DNA from: an uncultured Christensenella sp.
Lineage (GTDB): Bacteria; Bacillota; Clostridia; Christensenellales; UBA3700
Assembly (NCBI GenBank): GCA_910583735.1
Contig: CAJTXS010000007.1
Coordinates: 1-64,000, forward strand
Reading direction: 5' to 3'
Length of the DNA stretch: 64,000 nucleotides
The notes below the pieces were generated by a model, which was not told where the DNA came from, did no database searches, and saw only the letters and a list, made by a program, of their open reading frames with translations. Within the stretch, counting starts at the first letter, position 1. The number at the start of each line of letters is the position of its first letter. The translations under genes and the position numbers were made by a program. Positions 43,481 to 51,724 of the stretch are shown here, piece by piece.

Positions 43481-43509
43481 ATTATATCAAAAACAAAATA
43501 TTTATTAAA
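43481..43509 (-). promoter_or_regulatory. Promoter of the flavodoxin-ferredoxin gene
   Basis: Minus-strand TTTAAT (43504-43509), 17-bp spacer and TATAAT (43481-43486). Confidence 0.55.
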
Positions 43510-43547
43510 GCAAACCGTAACGCACTCCGAGACTTCTTTCAAATAAC

Positions 43548-43583
43548 AAAAAATGACCGATAAGATAGCGGTTCTTATCAGTC
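43548..43583 (-). terminator. Terminator of the tRNA operon
   Basis: An 11-bp stem (43573-43583 with 43555-43565), 7-nt loop and the tail ATTTTTTG on the minus strand. It lies 6 bp after the tRNA-Tyr CCA end. Confidence 0.85.
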
Positions 43584-43589
43584 ATCTAA

Positions 43590-43674
43590 TGGTGGGCAGA
43601 GGTGGATTCGAACCACCGAAAGCTGAGCTGTCAGATTTACAGTCTGATCCCTTTGGCCACTCGGGAATCTGCCC
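43590..43674 (-). tRNA. tRNA-Tyr (GTA)
   Basis: Type II tRNA with a long variable arm. Acceptor GGGCAGA/TCTGCCC, T-loop GGTTCGAATCC, anticodon loop CTGTAAA with anticodon GTA, and an encoded 3' CCA. Last tRNA of the five-gene operon. Confidence 0.96.
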
Positions 43675-43691
43675 ATAATATTGAGATTAAT

Positions 43692-43767
43692 TGGAGCTGG
43701 TGATCGGAATCGAACCAACAACCTGCTGATTACAAATCAGCTGCTCTGCCAGTTGAGCTACACCAGC
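43692..43767 (-). tRNA. tRNA-Thr (TGT)
   Basis: Acceptor GCTGGTG/ CACCAGC, D-arm AGCTCAACTGGCAGAGC, anticodon loop TTTGTAA with TGT, T-loop GGTTCGATTCC and encoded CCA. Confidence 0.96.
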
Positions 43768-43771
43768 GTAA

Positions 43772-43847
43772 TGGTGCCTCGGGGCGGAATCGAACCACCG
43801 ACACAGGGATTTTCAGTCCCTTGCTCTACCGACTGAGCTACCGAGGC
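43772..43847 (-). tRNA. tRNA-Phe (GAA)
   Basis: Acceptor GCCTCGG/CCGAGGC, D-arm AGCTCAGTCGGTAGAGC, anticodon loop CTGAAAA with GAA, T-loop GGTTCGATTCC and encoded CCA. Confidence 0.96.
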
Positions 43848-43891
43848 ATATTTATGAGCGATATTTCTACCGCTCATACAATAAGGAATTC

Positions 43892-43968
43892 TGGCGACTC
43901 GGATGGGACTCGAACCCACGACCTCTAGCGTGACAGGCTAGCGTTCTAACCAACTGAACTACCGAGCC
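43892..43968 (-). tRNA. tRNA-Asp (GTC)
   Basis: Acceptor GGCTCGG/CCGAGTC with one G-U pair, D-arm AGTTCAGTTGGTTAGAAC, anticodon loop CTGTCAC with GTC, T-loop GGTTCGAGTCC and encoded CCA. Confidence 0.96.
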
Positions 43969-43985
43969 AGATGTTATTAAGTTAA

Positions 43986-44062
43986 TGGTGGGCCATCAAG
44001 GACTCGAACCTTGGACCGACCGGTTATGAGCCGGTTGCTCTAACCAACTGAGCTAATGGCCC
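43986..44062 (-). tRNA. tRNA with CAT anticodon (Met elongator or lysidine-modified Ile)
   Basis: Acceptor GGGCCAT/ATGGCCC, anticodon stem CCGGC/ACCGG, anticodon loop CTCATAA with CAT, T-loop GGTTCGAGTCC and encoded CCA. It lacks the unpaired 1-72 of initiator tRNA. Both elongator Met and Ile(LAU) share this anticodon; the GGCTCATAACC context resembles Ile2, but I cannot decide. It is the first tRNA of the operon. Confidence 0.9.
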
Positions 44063-44123
44063 ATGAAGTAACCTTCACGGTGTCGGCTCAAGTTATTAAG
44101 CCGTGTCGACTTGCGACTGTTAA

Positions 44124-44153
44124 AATATACTATATAGTTAAGTATGTTGTCAA
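44124..44153 (-). promoter_or_regulatory. Promoter of the five-tRNA operon
   Basis: Minus-strand consensus TTGACA (44148-44153), 18-bp spacer and TATATT (44124-44129). It drives Met/Ile-Asp-Phe-Thr-Tyr to the terminator at 43548-43583. Confidence 0.85.
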
Positions 44154-44177
44154 GGGATTTGCAGATGTTTTATTACA

Positions 44178-44207
44178 TTTTTTCAGGCGGCAATGCCGCC
44201 CGAAAAA
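44178..44207. repeat. Hairpin between ispH-rpsA and the tRNA promoter
   Basis: GGCGGC-AAT-GCCGCC core flanked by a T6 arm and an A6 arm that extend the stem. The T-run precedes rather than follows the stem on both strands, so it is not a normal intrinsic terminator, though it may slow polymerase after rpsA. Confidence 0.55.
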
Positions 44208-44233
44208 ATATAAGTAATCAATTGCAAATCTGC

Positions 44234-46531
44234 TTATTTATCTTGATTTTCACCCTCGTCGAAATCGAGATTAAGTCCCTTGAACAAGTCGCCGAATGTT
44301 GCTCCGGAAGCATCGCTGGTCCACGAAGATACGCTGTCTGCGTCGGAATTCTCTCTTACGGTCTTCTTTTTCTTGGGAGCTGCGCCCACCACGGGAGCTG
44401 CGCTTCTGTCGAACTTAGCGGCATTACGCGCTACGCGCTTTTCTTTAGCTTCCTTATACTCTTCGTCGCTAATCTGAATTTCTTCTTCGACATCGGCGGG
44501 AGTAAGAGCCTTAACGGAAAGCGTAATCTTATTATCGTCGAACTTGATTATCTGTGCGGTAACCTCGTCGCCAACTTTATATACGCTTGTAGCGTCCTTT
44601 GTATATGTATGAGCAATCTCCGCAACGGGCAAAAGTCCGTCTACATCGCGGTCGATAAGGATAAATGCGCCGTAATTAAATACGCTTCTGACAGGTCCTG
44701 TAATAACGCTGCCTACGGGGAACTTCTCTGCTGCTATCTCATAAGGCTTCTTTTGCAACTGCTTATAGCCCAAAGATACTTTGCCGCTCTCTCTGTCTGC
44801 TCTCAATATAACAAAATCGTATGTCTTATCCTTCTCAAGAATCTCGTCGGGACGCTCTATCTTATAATAAGAAAGATCGGATATGTGAGCAAGGCAATCG
44901 AAACCGTGCACGCTTACGAAAGCGCCGAACTCGGCAAATCTCTTTACTTTACCGGGTACTATCTTGCCTACTTCCATGAACTGCCACAGTTCTTCTTCCT
45001 TCTTAGCTCTCTCTTCCTCGAGTATAATTCTCTGAGAAGCGACTATTCTCTTACCGCTGATCTTTATCTCCGCAGATTCTGCGGGAAGCTGCTCTTCCCC
45101 CTCTTCTCCGGCCTTTTTCTTAGCCTGGATCATTCTGAGTCTGAGTTGCTTTCCGACATACTTATCCAGGTCGTTGACATAGCCTATCTTAATCTGAGAT
45201 GCGGGAATAAAGACGGTATAAGGTCCTAGTTTAGCTGTAAGTCCGCCCTTTACGGCTTCGGCTACGGTTACTTTGAACTCGCTGCCGCGGACTATCTTCT
45301 CGCACTCTTCCTGCTCTTTTCTACGGATATCGACGAGCTTCTTGGAGAACGCTATGCCGGACTTCTGCGCTTTATTATTATTCTCGATAACGATAGCGTC
45401 GAGCTTATCGCCGTACTTATAATTTGCGGGGACATATTCTACGCCGTCTACTTCGGCGTCTTTTTTATCTATAAAGCCGTCTTTCTTACCGCCGAAGCTG
45501 ATATATATACCATCTTCGTTGGCGCTGATAACGGTACAGTTTCTGAAAAGCTTATTAAGTTTAACTTCCGCGGACTTCTTGCTGTCGGCAAGCATCTCCG
45601 CAAAGCTCTGCTTCTTGGGAGCCTGAGCGCCCTTGCTGTCAACTGCGTCGCTCGCGACTGCAGTCTGTTCGGCAGTAACTTCTTCGATAACTGCCTTGGT
45701 TTCCTGAGTTTCACTCATCAGTAGTTTTACCTCCTCAATCAACCCTTTCGGAGTTGATGCTCCGGCTGTAATTCCCAGCCTAGTTATATTATTTGCTACT
45801 AACGGCAAGCCGTCAATATTTTCGACAAGATAAGTCGAGGGGCATATTTGCTTAGCTATAGCGTACAATTTACTCGTATTGGACGACTCTGCGCTACCGA
45901 GAACAAGCATGATATCGCATTGCTCGGCAAGCTGCGCAGTCTGCTTCTGCCGCTCTGTTGTAGTATAGCAAATAGTGCGGTTTATTACAACTGATTTGCA
46001 CCTTCTTTTGATAATTTTTATTATTTTATTATATAAAGCGGCATCGAAAGTAGTCTGGACTACTACGCAATAATCGCACGAATCCTTAACCTCGAATGTC
46101 CATGCGTCATCTTCGCTCGATATAATCGTACACTCTTGACTTGCCCATCCCGCAGAACCTACTACTTCGGGATGTCCTTTATCCCCTATTATGATTATTT
46201 TATGACCTAAATTGCTGTAATTTTCAATAATTTCATGGATTTTTGCAACAAAAGGACAAGTAGCGTCGCAATACGTCAAGCCCAATTGGTCGATAGCCTT
46301 ATACACAGACTTGCTCACTCCGTGCGAGCGAATAACGAGCGTTCTGTCCTTGGGACAGTCTGCGACGTCGTTTACGGTCATTACGCCCATATCCGACAGT
46401 CTGCCAAGGACGTTGGCATTATGAATTAATTTACCGAGAACGCATGCCTTATCTCCGAGCTTTTCCGCAATGGCGACGGCATTGCTTACGCCGAAACAAA
46501 ATCCCGCGGAAGGCGCAACGATTATCTCCAA
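44234..46531 (-). CDS. ispH-rpsA: Fused 4-hydroxy-3-methylbut-2-enyl diphosphate reductase (IspH) and ribosomal protein S1
   Basis: A 765-residue two-part protein. Residues 1-280 are IspH, last step of the MEP pathway, with the three 4Fe-4S cysteines in AGFCFGV (C12), DATCPFV and RTICYTT. Residues about 325-680 hold four S1 RNA-binding repeats (for example GIYISFGGKKDGF, GLTAKLGPYTVF, FGAFVSVHGFDCLAHISDLS, YGAFILIDRDVDGLLPVAEI), followed by a charged tail. This fusion is known in Clostridia. The start is TTG at 46531 behind GAGGAG at 7-base spacing; the plsC stop lies in that ribosome-binding site. It is the last gene of the dnaX-rpsA run. Confidence 0.95.
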   Translation of the reverse strand: MEIIVAPSAGFCFGVSNAVAIAEKLGDKACVLGKLIHNANVLGRLSDMGVMTVNDVADCPKDRTLVIRSHGVSKSVYKAIDQLGLTYCDATCPFVAKIHEIIENYSNLGHKIIIIGDKGHPEVVGSAGWASQECTIISSEDDAWTFEVKDSCDYCVVVQTTFDAALYNKIIKIIKRRCKSVVINRTICYTTTERQKQTAQLAEQCDIMLVLGSAESSNTSKLYAIAKQICPSTYLVENIDGLPLVANNITRLGITAGASTPKGLIEEVKLLMSETQETKAVIEEVTAEQTAVASDAVDSKGAQAPKKQSFAEMLADSKKSAEVKLNKLFRNCTVISANEDGIYISFGGKKDGFIDKKDAEVDGVEYVPANYKYGDKLDAIVIENNNKAQKSGIAFSKKLVDIRRKEQEECEKIVRGSEFKVTVAEAVKGGLTAKLGPYTVFIPASQIKIGYVNDLDKYVGKQLRLRMIQAKKKAGEEGEEQLPAESAEIKISGKRIVASQRIILEEERAKKEEELWQFMEVGKIVPGKVKRFAEFGAFVSVHGFDCLAHISDLSYYKIERPDEILEKDKTYDFVILRADRESGKVSLGYKQLQKKPYEIAAEKFPVGSVITGPVRSVFNYGAFILIDRDVDGLLPVAEIAHTYTKDATSVYKVGDEVTAQIIKFDDNKITLSVKALTPADVEEEIQISDEEYKEAKEKRVARNAAKFDRSAAPVVGAAPKKKKTVRENSDADSVSSWTSDASGATFGDLFKGLNLDFDEGENQDK

Positions 46532-46535
46532 ACTA

Positions 46536-47243
46536 TTACTCCTCTTGCATATCGCCCAATGCCTTGACGTATGCCGTTTGACTGCCTTTATATCGCTCTA
46601 CAATCGTCTTGATTTCCGCATATAAATCGGTCATTTTTTTACGCAGTTTATCGCTTGCGAGAGCCTCTGTCTCTTCACCTTTTTGACCGTAAAATTCGCT
46701 GAAATCAAATGGATTTCCAACAATAAGATAGTTGCGTCTGAACGGAGAAATCTTCCTGTAATACATCAACGGAATGACTTGGCATTTAGTCTTGATAGCT
46801 ATCATAGGTACGCCGGCTTTCAGTTCAAGCAACCTATACTCATCGCTATTGTCGCACTTATTACGCGTGCCTTCGGGGAAAATAATTACCTTTTTACCCT
46901 CTTTGACAGCGGAAAATACCTGCCTGACCGCCCCGATATCTCCCTCGCCTCGATGTACGGGAATGCCGCCGAGAGAGCGCAAAATATCGCCTATAAATTT
47001 CGACTTGAACATCTCGCCTTTAATCATCACGCGGTAGTCGCGCTTAATCAATGACGACATAATTCGATTGGCGTCCATAGAGGAAAAATGATTGCATACG
47101 CATATACCCGCCCCTTCGGATGGAAATCTCTCGGGAAAATAAATCTTTACATGCCAGATGATGCGAAGCAATGGACGTATAATACACGCAATAGCTCGGG
47201 AAATTATATTCGGCTTCTTATTCTTATTATTTTTATCGCTCAC
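46536..47243 (-). CDS. plsC: 1-acyl-sn-glycerol-3-phosphate acyltransferase
   Basis: Makes phosphatidic acid, the substrate of CdsA. The 235-residue membrane-associated protein has the acyltransferase box NHFSSMD (HX4D, about 52-58) and FPEGTRN (about 121-127), preceded by a hydrophobic segment (about 14-32). The start is GTG, directly after the cmk TGA stop (TGAGTG), with AAGGA upstream. cmk-plsC-ispH/rpsA is a standard clostridial cluster. Confidence 0.93.
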   Translation of the reverse strand: MSDKNNKNKKPNIISRAIACIIRPLLRIIWHVKIYFPERFPSEGAGICVCNHFSSMDANRIMSSLIKRDYRVMIKGEMFKSKFIGDILRSLGGIPVHRGEGDIGAVRQVFSAVKEGKKVIIFPEGTRNKCDNSDEYRLLELKAGVPMIAIKTKCQVIPLMYYRKISPFRRNYLIVGNPFDFSEFYGQKGEETEALASDKLRKKMTDLYAEIKTIVERYKGSQTAYVKALGDMQEE

Positions 47244-47909
47244 TCAAATACCGTCCTTATCGATACGACGCGCTATTTCGTCTACAGTCTGCTCTATTGT
47301 AAGCGATGTAGAATCTATAAGCACAGCGTCGTCCGTCTTAATCAGCGGAGCATATGCGCGTTCCATATCGTTCTTATCCCTGTCGATTATATCCTTAAGC
47401 ACTTGGTCGTAATCAACATCAGCTCCCTTTTCCCGTAGCTCCTTGAAACGTCTGCTCGCCCGCTCTTCCGCCGAAGCGGTAAGATAAAACTTATATCTTG
47501 CATGGGGCAAGACATTGCTGCCGATATCTCTGCCGTCAAGCACGCAATCGGCTCGGCTTGCGCTCTCGCGTTGCAACGCTACGAGTCTGTCCCTTACCGC
47601 AGGTATCTTGGATATATCCGACGCCGCCTTGGATACCTCATGCCTGCGTATGTCCTCCGATACGTCTCTGTCGTTAAGGAATATGCGCATTCCTAAGGAA
47701 TTGTAATTAAAATGAATACGCGCATTGTCGAGTATTGCCACTACGCCCGCTTCGTCGCAAGGCGATACGCCCTGCTCGAGAGCAAACAAGGCAAGCGCCC
47801 TGTACATTGCGCCGGTATCTATATAAGCAATACCGAGTCGTTTCGCAAGCAACTTGCTGATTGTACTTTTTCCGGCGCCCGAAGGTCCGTCTATCGCAAT
47901 ATTAATCAT
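47244..47909 (-). CDS. cmk: Cytidylate kinase
   Basis: Phosphorylates CMP and dCMP. 221 residues from MINIAIDGPSGAGKS, with the P-loop at 7-15, YIDTGAMYRALA and the DGRDIGSNVLP motif. I choose the ATG at 47909: an upstream TTG at 47972 would add 21 unrelated residues overlapping the flavoprotein gene. A good promoter has its -10 box 6 bp before this ATG and no Shine-Dalgarno sequence, so the mRNA is predicted to be leaderless. Confidence 0.94.
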   Translation of the reverse strand: MINIAIDGPSGAGKSTISKLLAKRLGIAYIDTGAMYRALALFALEQGVSPCDEAGVVAILDNARIHFNYNSLGMRIFLNDRDVSEDIRRHEVSKAASDISKIPAVRDRLVALQRESASRADCVLDGRDIGSNVLPHARYKFYLTASAEERASRRFKELREKGADVDYDQVLKDIIDRDKNDMERAYAPLIKTDDAVLIDSTSLTIEQTVDEIARRIDKDGI

Positions 47910-47915
47910 GGATAT

Positions 47916-47945
47916 ATTATATATTAAACTTGCCGCGTTAATCAA
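47916..47945 (-). promoter_or_regulatory. cmk promoter, leaderless geometry
   Basis: Minus-strand TTGATT (47940-47945), 18-bp spacer and TATAAT (47916-47921), then six bases and the cmk ATG. The -35 overlaps the end of the flavoprotein gene. Confidence 0.6.
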
Positions 47946-49191
47946 CTGCTTTTTGAGCCAATGCTCTTGCAACCGCGACCGCTGTAGAAAATGCTATTTG
48001 AAGATTATATCCGCCCGTAAATGCGTCCACGTCAAGGACTTCTCCCGCAAAATACAAGCCTTCTGCAATTTTGCTCGAGCAATCCTTGGGATTGACCTGT
48101 TTTACGTCTACGCCGCCGGCTGTGACAATACCTTTATCTACGCTCTCAAGCGCCTTAATAGCTATATAATATGACTTGACGGCGCTTGCGAGAGCGCTTA
48201 TATTCGCTTGGTTGAGCGACTTTCCCGCCGCATTGGGATTGATATGCGCTTGAGCTAAAATATGCGTTATAAGAGCGCGAGGCATAAGCAACGGCAGAAT
48301 ATTTTTGATAGATTTACCGCCGCACTCCTCTATATCTCTTGCTATACGAGCGCACAGCTTGTCGTGGTCAAGCGCGGGCTTTAAGTCAACAGCAATATTA
48401 AAGCGCCCATTGAGATTGCCTCGCTCATTACTGTACTTATTGATTATACTGCTCAATGTCAAGATTACCGGACCGCTCACTCCCGTATGCGTAAAGAGCA
48501 TCTCGCCGAAACGACCAGCTATCTCTTTGCCGTCCTTAAACACCGTTACGTTTACATTTTTAAGCGACAATCCCGCAAGCGTAGAATCATACCCTTCGCA
48601 TATCATAGGTACCAGCGCGGGACGGATAGACGTTATATCATGCCCTGCTCCTCGCGCAAGGGCGTAGCCGTCTCCGGTGCTGCCGGTAGCGGGATAGCTT
48701 GCTCCTCCGCATGCAATCACTACGGCGTCGGCATATATAATCGAGCCGTCGTCGCATATTACGCCTTTTACGCTATTACCGCTCATAGATAGAGCTTTTG
48801 CCGAGCAATTGTATACAATATTGCAATTCCCGTCGCATATGTATCTGCGTAACGCGTCTATTACGTCGCTTGACTTGTCTGATACTGGGAAAACTCTGCC
48901 GCCCCGCTCGACCTTAGTCTCCACGCCTAAAGAATTAAAAAAGTCAACCGTATCTTGCGGAGTAAATAAATTGATTGCCGAATATAGAAATCTCGAATTA
49001 CTTACCGTATTGTCAATCACCTGCCGCGCATCGCACAGGTTAGTGAGATTGCATCGACCTTTTCCGGTAATATAAAGTTTTCTGCCCGCTTTGGAATTTT
49101 TCTCCAAGACAGTCACGTCTATGCCGCTATGTCCGAGCATTCCCGCAACGGTCATACCCGCTGCGCCGGCGCCTATTACGCAAACTTTCAT
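47938..49191 (-). CDS. BaiN/HI0933-family NAD(P)/FAD-dependent oxidoreductase
   Basis: A 417-residue flavoprotein. FAD-binding motifs are VIGAGAAGMTVAGML (5-19), LEKNSKAGRKLYITGKGRCNLTN and the C-terminal LYFAGEVLDVDAFTGGYNLQIAFSTA (cited in parts: GEVLDVDAFTGGYN). The HI0933/YhiN/BaiN family includes bile-acid reductase BaiN, but most members are uncharacterised, so no substrate is assigned. Shine-Dalgarno AAGGAG. It lies before cmk, as in many Clostridia. Confidence 0.9.
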   Translation of the reverse strand: MKVCVIGAGAAGMTVAGMLGHSGIDVTVLEKNSKAGRKLYITGKGRCNLTNLCDARQVIDNTVSNSRFLYSAINLFTPQDTVDFFNSLGVETKVERGGRVFPVSDKSSDVIDALRRYICDGNCNIVYNCSAKALSMSGNSVKGVICDDGSIIYADAVVIACGGASYPATGSTGDGYALARGAGHDITSIRPALVPMICEGYDSTLAGLSLKNVNVTVFKDGKEIAGRFGEMLFTHTGVSGPVILTLSSIINKYSNERGNLNGRFNIAVDLKPALDHDKLCARIARDIEECGGKSIKNILPLLMPRALITHILAQAHINPNAAGKSLNQANISALASAVKSYYIAIKALESVDKGIVTAGGVDVKQVNPKDCSSKIAEGLYFAGEVLDVDAFTGGYNLQIAFSTAVAVARALAQKAVD

Positions 49192-49206
49192 ATTACTCCT
49201 TATATA

Positions 49207-49235
49207 TTAAAACAGCGCGCCTTAACAACGCGCTT
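49207..49235 (-). terminator. Terminator after dnaX-ybaB-recR
   Basis: Minus-strand stem AGCGCG/CGCGCT (49229-49234 with 49214-49219), 9-nt loop, then GTTTTAATAT. It lies 24 bp after the recR stop. The short stem makes it moderate. Confidence 0.55.
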
Positions 49236-49258
49236 ATCGTAATTTATATATGCAATAC

Positions 49259-49849
49259 CTAAAAAGGTTGCCTATTCTCGAGCGCGCGACTGAGCGTGAC
49301 CTCGTCTGTATATTCTATATCCGTATTCATGGATATTCCGCCCGCTATACGCGTGACTTTAATACCCATAGGCTTAATTAATCGGGATATATATACCGCC
49401 GTTGCTTCGCCCTCAACGTCGAGATTGGTAGCGAGTATCACCTCTTTTACCCCGTCCAGCCTACCGAGCAACGATTTAATGGAAAGCTCGTCGGGACCGA
49501 TGCCTGCAAGAGGATTGAGCGTGCCGTGCAGTACGTGATATACGCCTCGATAGTCCTTGACCTTCTCCATTGCAGTGACGTCCTTAGGCTCTTTAACCAC
49601 GCAAATTACTGAAGCGTCGCGCGAATTGCAAATATCGCATACATCTTTATCTGTATAATTGCCGCATACCGAGCAATACTTAATCTTGCTCTTGCACTCG
49701 TCAATAGCGGATACGAATTCATCTACTTCTTCTTCGGACATGCCTATTATCTTATAGGCATAGCGTTGCGCCGTCTTGACGCCCACTCCGGGAAGTTTCG
49801 TAAATTGAGCGACCAGCTTGGTTAAAGGCTCCGAATCGCCGTATATCAT
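49259..49849 (-). CDS. recR: Recombination protein RecR
   Basis: Loads RecA on gapped DNA together with RecFO. The 196-residue protein has a helix-hairpin-helix (FTKLPGVGVKTAQRYA), a four-cysteine zinc finger (CSVCGNYTDKDVCDIC), the Toprim domain (VICVVKEPKDV, ATNLDVEGEATA) and a C-terminal Walker B-like segment. The start overlaps the ybaB stop as TAATG. Confidence 0.97.
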   Translation of the reverse strand: MIYGDSEPLTKLVAQFTKLPGVGVKTAQRYAYKIIGMSEEEVDEFVSAIDECKSKIKYCSVCGNYTDKDVCDICNSRDASVICVVKEPKDVTAMEKVKDYRGVYHVLHGTLNPLAGIGPDELSIKSLLGRLDGVKEVILATNLDVEGEATAVYISRLIKPMGIKVTRIAGGISMNTDIEYTDEVTLSRALENRQPF

Positions 49850-50178
49850 TACAGCCCCAATCCCGCAAACGCGCCCATACGCTCGTCGCTCTCTTTCTTA
49901 GCAAGAGACTGCGCCTCGTTAAACGCCGCAATGATTAAATCCTCGAGCATCTCGACATCGTCGGGATCTACCGCCTCGGGCTTAATCTTAACAGCGGTAA
50001 CATTCATATCGCATGTCATAGTCACCTCGACCATACCGCCGCCCGACGTGCCCGTCACTTCCAACTCGGCAAGCTCCTCTTTAGCCTTGAGCATATCTTG
50101 CTGCATCTTTTGAGCCTGTTTCATCATTGCTTGCATATTCATACCGCCGCCGAAGCCGCCGAAACCGTGTTTACCCAT
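49849..50178 (-). CDS. ybaB: YbaB/EbfC-family nucleoid-associated protein
   Basis: A 109-residue DNA-binding dimer with a Gly/Met/Gln-rich start (GFGGFGGGMNMQAMMKQAQK), a coiled-coil and the VTMTCDMNVTAVKI beta hairpin. It overlaps the dnaX end by 8 bp and precedes recR, the conserved dnaX-ybaB-recR order. Confidence 0.95.
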   Translation of the reverse strand: MGKHGFGGFGGGMNMQAMMKQAQKMQQDMLKAKEELAELEVTGTSGGGMVEVTMTCDMNVTAVKIKPEAVDPDDVEMLEDLIIAAFNEAQSLAKKESDERMGAFAGLGL

Positions 50179-51682
50179 TATTATTACCTCCGTTAACTAT
50201 TTTTACTTTATCAAGACCTACCATATTCCTGATTATCTGCAATTGTCTTTCTATACTGTCGTCGCTCTTGACTACGTCTATACGAACGCCCTTGATATAT
50301 GCATATTTGGATACTACGGCATCCTTAATGACGTCCAACACATTAGAGAGCAACATCTTATCTTCTTCGCTGTCTATTACTACGGCAAGAATTCCGTCGA
50401 TTACGGCGCACTTAGGCGTGATAGAGTCAAGCAATACCCTTGCAGACGGATTATCCTGTCTCACTTGTCCTATTATACTCTGCCATATTTTATTGCCGTC
50501 AATATCAATATCGGCTATCTTACCTTGAGCTATTACGCCGCCTTCCTCTATTGCTTTAAGACGCTTAAGCAGTCCCTCTTGCGAAAAGTCGGACGACATC
50601 TCGCACGCTTTGATAACAGCCATCTCAAGCACTACCTTGGGATAAGAACTGTAACGAAGCTCGCCTTCGAGATAGCAAAACACTTCCAAAGCATGCAATA
50701 TACGGGCGTTAGAGATATCTACAGCGATAGATCTTACCTTTTCGTATATGTCAACCGGAAGCTTAAGTATGGTATTGGCATTAGTGCAATTGTGAGCGTA
50801 GCCGACATTGGACAGCATAGCCGCCACATCTTTAGCTAAAGTATTGACGCTTTTACCTTTTGCATATACTCCGTTTACCTCGCGCAAAGCCTTATCGGTA
50901 TCTCCGCGTAAAATATCCGCTGTCAGATTGATTACCGTATCGGGAGAACATAGTCCCAATGCCTCGATTACAGACTGATAATCCAAGACTTCTCCGCAGT
51001 AAGATACGCACATGTCGGCAAGCGACAACGTGTCTCTGGCGCTGCCCGCGCCCGCAGTAGCTATGGCAATAAGCGCCTCCTGCTCGTAGCGCTTACCTAT
51101 ACCGTCAATTACCGTCGCAAGCAACGATACAAGCTCATCGATAGTAAGCAGTCTGAAGTCAAACCTCATACACCTCGACAAGACCGTAGGCGGTATCTTC
51201 TGCACTTCGGTAGTAGCCAAGATAAATATGACGTGCTCGGGTGGCTCCTCCAGCGTCTTAAGCAATGCGTTAAACGCCGAATTGGACAGCATGTGAACTT
51301 CGTCGATTATATATACTTTATACTTGGATACGGAAGGCAGATACTTGACATTGTCACGCAGATCTCTTATCTCGTCCACGCCGTTGTTGGATGCGGCGTC
51401 TATCTCAAGTATATCGAGATTGCCGCCTCCGCCGAGCTCGGCGCACGAGATACACTTGCCGCAAGGCGAGCCGTCGGACAGAGGCGAAAGGCAGTTAACT
51501 GCCTTGGCAAATATCTTGGCGACGGACGTCTTACCCGTACCGCGCGAGCCTGTAAACAGATAGGCATGCGACACGCTTCCGCTCTTAAGCTGATTGCCCA
51601 AAGTGCGTATAACGTGTTGTTGACCGACCACTTTATCGAAAGCGGTCGGTCTGAATTTACGATATAAAGAAACGTATGACAT
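50171..51682 (-). CDS. dnaX: DNA polymerase III subunits gamma and tau
   Basis: The clamp-loader ATPase. The 503-residue protein has Walker A FTGSRGTGKTS (about 43-53), a four-Cys zinc module (CLSPLSDGSPCGKCISC), Walker B IIDEVHML, the SRC sensor motif (VLSRCMRFDF) and domain III, then a shorter tau-like C-terminus. Shine-Dalgarno AAGGA. No SRP RNA gene lies upstream, unlike Bacillus. Confidence 0.96.
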   Translation of the reverse strand: MSYVSLYRKFRPTAFDKVVGQQHVIRTLGNQLKSGSVSHAYLFTGSRGTGKTSVAKIFAKAVNCLSPLSDGSPCGKCISCAELGGGGNLDILEIDAASNNGVDEIRDLRDNVKYLPSVSKYKVYIIDEVHMLSNSAFNALLKTLEEPPEHVIFILATTEVQKIPPTVLSRCMRFDFRLLTIDELVSLLATVIDGIGKRYEQEALIAIATAGAGSARDTLSLADMCVSYCGEVLDYQSVIEALGLCSPDTVINLTADILRGDTDKALREVNGVYAKGKSVNTLAKDVAAMLSNVGYAHNCTNANTILKLPVDIYEKVRSIAVDISNARILHALEVFCYLEGELRYSSYPKVVLEMAVIKACEMSSDFSQEGLLKRLKAIEEGGVIAQGKIADIDIDGNKIWQSIIGQVRQDNPSARVLLDSITPKCAVIDGILAVVIDSEEDKMLLSNVLDVIKDAVVSKYAYIKGVRIDVVKSDDSIERQLQIIRNMVGLDKVKIVNGGNNNG

Positions 51683-51724
51683 TAATTATATCCTTGAGCT
51701 GCTTATAATTATATTAATATGCAG

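Noticed and set aside
51683..51724. SRP (4.5S/6S-like) RNA gene upstream of dnaX, as in Bacillus
   Set aside because: Only 42 bp separate dnaX from the transporter gene, too short, and no SRP Alu or GGAA motif is seen.
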